Part shown: piece after piece, positions 6,322-6,566 of the stretch | Layout of the letters: each line of letters starts with the position of its first letter | Numbering within the stretch: position 1 is the stretch's first letter | Assembly: GCA_034437315.1 (NCBI GenBank) | Contig: DAOTUC010000061.1 | Location: 1-6,566, forward strand | Direction: 5' to 3' | DNA from: DSAR01 sp034437315 | GTDB lineage: Bacteria > Chloroflexota > Anaerolineae > B4-G1 | DNA length: 6,566 nt | Made by a program: the position numbers and the translations under genes | Notes under the pieces: generated by a model | What the model saw: the letters and a program-made list of their open reading frames with translations, nothing else | What the model was told of the DNA's origin: nothing | Databases searched by the model: none

Positions 6322-6343
6322 CCGCCGGATCACAATCCGGCGG
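6322..6343. repeat. Palindromic intergenic unit B, CCGCCGGAT-CACA-ATCCGGCGG
   Basis: A perfect 9-bp stem (6322-6330 with 6335-6343) closes on the tetraloop CACA. Like unit A it is preceded by TTGCTTT (6303-6309, again 6311-6317) and has the core GGATCACAATCC, so the two look like diverged copies of one repeat. No T-tract follows on the + strand; on the minus strand it runs into TTTCAAAGCAAG, which is only weakly terminator-like. Confidence 0.65.
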
Positions 6344-6378
6344 GCGCGAGGGTAGAAAGGCGGGCGTGAGAGTGGAAA
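6339..6378. repeat. Imperfect 20-nt tandem repeat
   Basis: Bases 6339-6358 and 6359-6378 agree at 17 of 20 positions. Both begin GGCGGGCG and end in GAAA; the differences are all transitions. The first copy overlaps the right arm of palindromic unit B by five bases. No coding frame supports it. Confidence 0.6.
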
Positions 6379-6425
6379 AGCATGGTAAGCGGAGAATTGT
6401 AGGCATAGAAAAATGAGGGTCTTCA
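6379..6425. other. Short intergenic spacer, nothing recognised
   Basis: The purine-rich sequence between the tandem repeat and the inverted-repeat element has no coding frame of note (an ATG at 6382 stops after six codons) and no clear promoter or terminator. Confidence 0.5.
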
Positions 6426-6558
6426 GGATTTCGCATGGCCCATCATAGACCCTAAAGGTTTTTGCGCTGGTTTTGATGGAAAAAGGTCATTGTTTAAGGC
6501 AAAAACGTTGTTTGCGCGGCCTTGAGCAAAACCTTTAGGATCTCGCCATGCGAAATCC
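6426..6558. mobile_element. Nested inverted-repeat element, candidate MITE (about 133 bp)
   Basis: The ends GGATTTCGCATGGC (6426-6439) and GCCATGCGAAATCC (6545-6558) are exact 14-bp inverted copies. Nested inside, CCTAAAGGTTTT (6451-6462) and AAAACCTTTAGG (6528-6539) are exact 12-bp inverted copies, and pairing can continue through GC (6464-6465 with 6526-6527) after one bulged T. The gaps between outer and inner repeats differ (11 bases left, 5 right). The AT-rich centre holds a smaller imperfect palindrome (GCAAA 6499-6503 with TTTGC 6511-6515 around AACGTT). There is no coding frame, as expected for a non-autonomous element. Weak similarity continues outward (6420-6425 with 6559-6566), so the true end may lie beyond the window. 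No target-site duplication is visible. It could instead be a structured RNA or a large regulatory hairpin. Confidence 0.5.
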
Positions 6559-6566
6559 CAGAGAAC

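Noticed and set aside
6250..6378. Repeats near the right end considered as a CRISPR array
   Set aside because: There are only two palindromic units with differing arms and unequal flanks, no regular repeat-spacer pattern and no cas gene.
5472..6416. 314-codon + strand frame covering the MBL gene and reading into the repeat region
   Set aside because: It is antisense to a gene with intact MBL motifs, and its tail simply translates the palindromic units. There is no ribosome binding site or known domain.

Overview
The window looks like a G+C-rich bacterial chromosome segment. It has three protein genes flanked by two AT-richer, structure-rich intergenic stretches. The protein families (DPM1-like GT2, very long YfhO-type membrane protein, Wzx/MATE-like flippase, metallo-beta-lactamase fold) and the small palindromic units built on GGAT(T/C)ACAATCC suggest Chloroflexota, probably an Anaerolineae/Caldilineae-like lineage. 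This taxonomic call is recognition from memory, not a search result, and is only moderately certain.

Layout. Positions 1-298 hold no gene, but contain a long imperfect hairpin (218-278) built around a perfect 13-bp tandem repeat, just before gene 1. Gene 1 (308-1057, +) is a polyprenol-phosphate-mannose synthase-type GT2. Gene 2 (1087-5322, +) follows after 29 bases and is probably co-transcribed. It encodes a 1411-residue protein whose first ~910 residues are YfhO-like (GT-C-type membrane glycosyltransferase with an extracytoplasmic domain) and whose last ~490 residues are a complete MOP-superfamily (Wzx/MATE-like) flippase. Gene 3 (6173-5319, -) converges on gene 2 and encodes an MBL-fold hydrolase. 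The stop codons of genes 2 and 3 share bases, so there is no room for a terminator between them. Positions 6174-6566 hold no gene but carry at least four structured elements: a small hairpin, two related palindromic units, a 20-nt imperfect tandem repeat, and a ~133-bp nested inverted-repeat element that looks like a MITE.

How the genes may work together. In Bacillus and Listeria, extracytoplasmic sugar modification uses three parts: a GT2 that loads a sugar on undecaprenyl phosphate, a flippase, and a YfhO-like GT-C transferase that uses the flipped lipid-P-sugar. Here a GT2 of the polyprenol-P-mannose type sits directly upstream of one polypeptide joining a YfhO-like module to a flippase module. 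The most interesting reading is a compact two-gene version of this pathway with flippase and transferase physically fused. The acceptor is unknown, and the flippase substrate (polyprenyl-P-mannose or a larger lipid-linked glycan) cannot be read from sequence. The MBL gene on the other strand has no visible link to this pathway.
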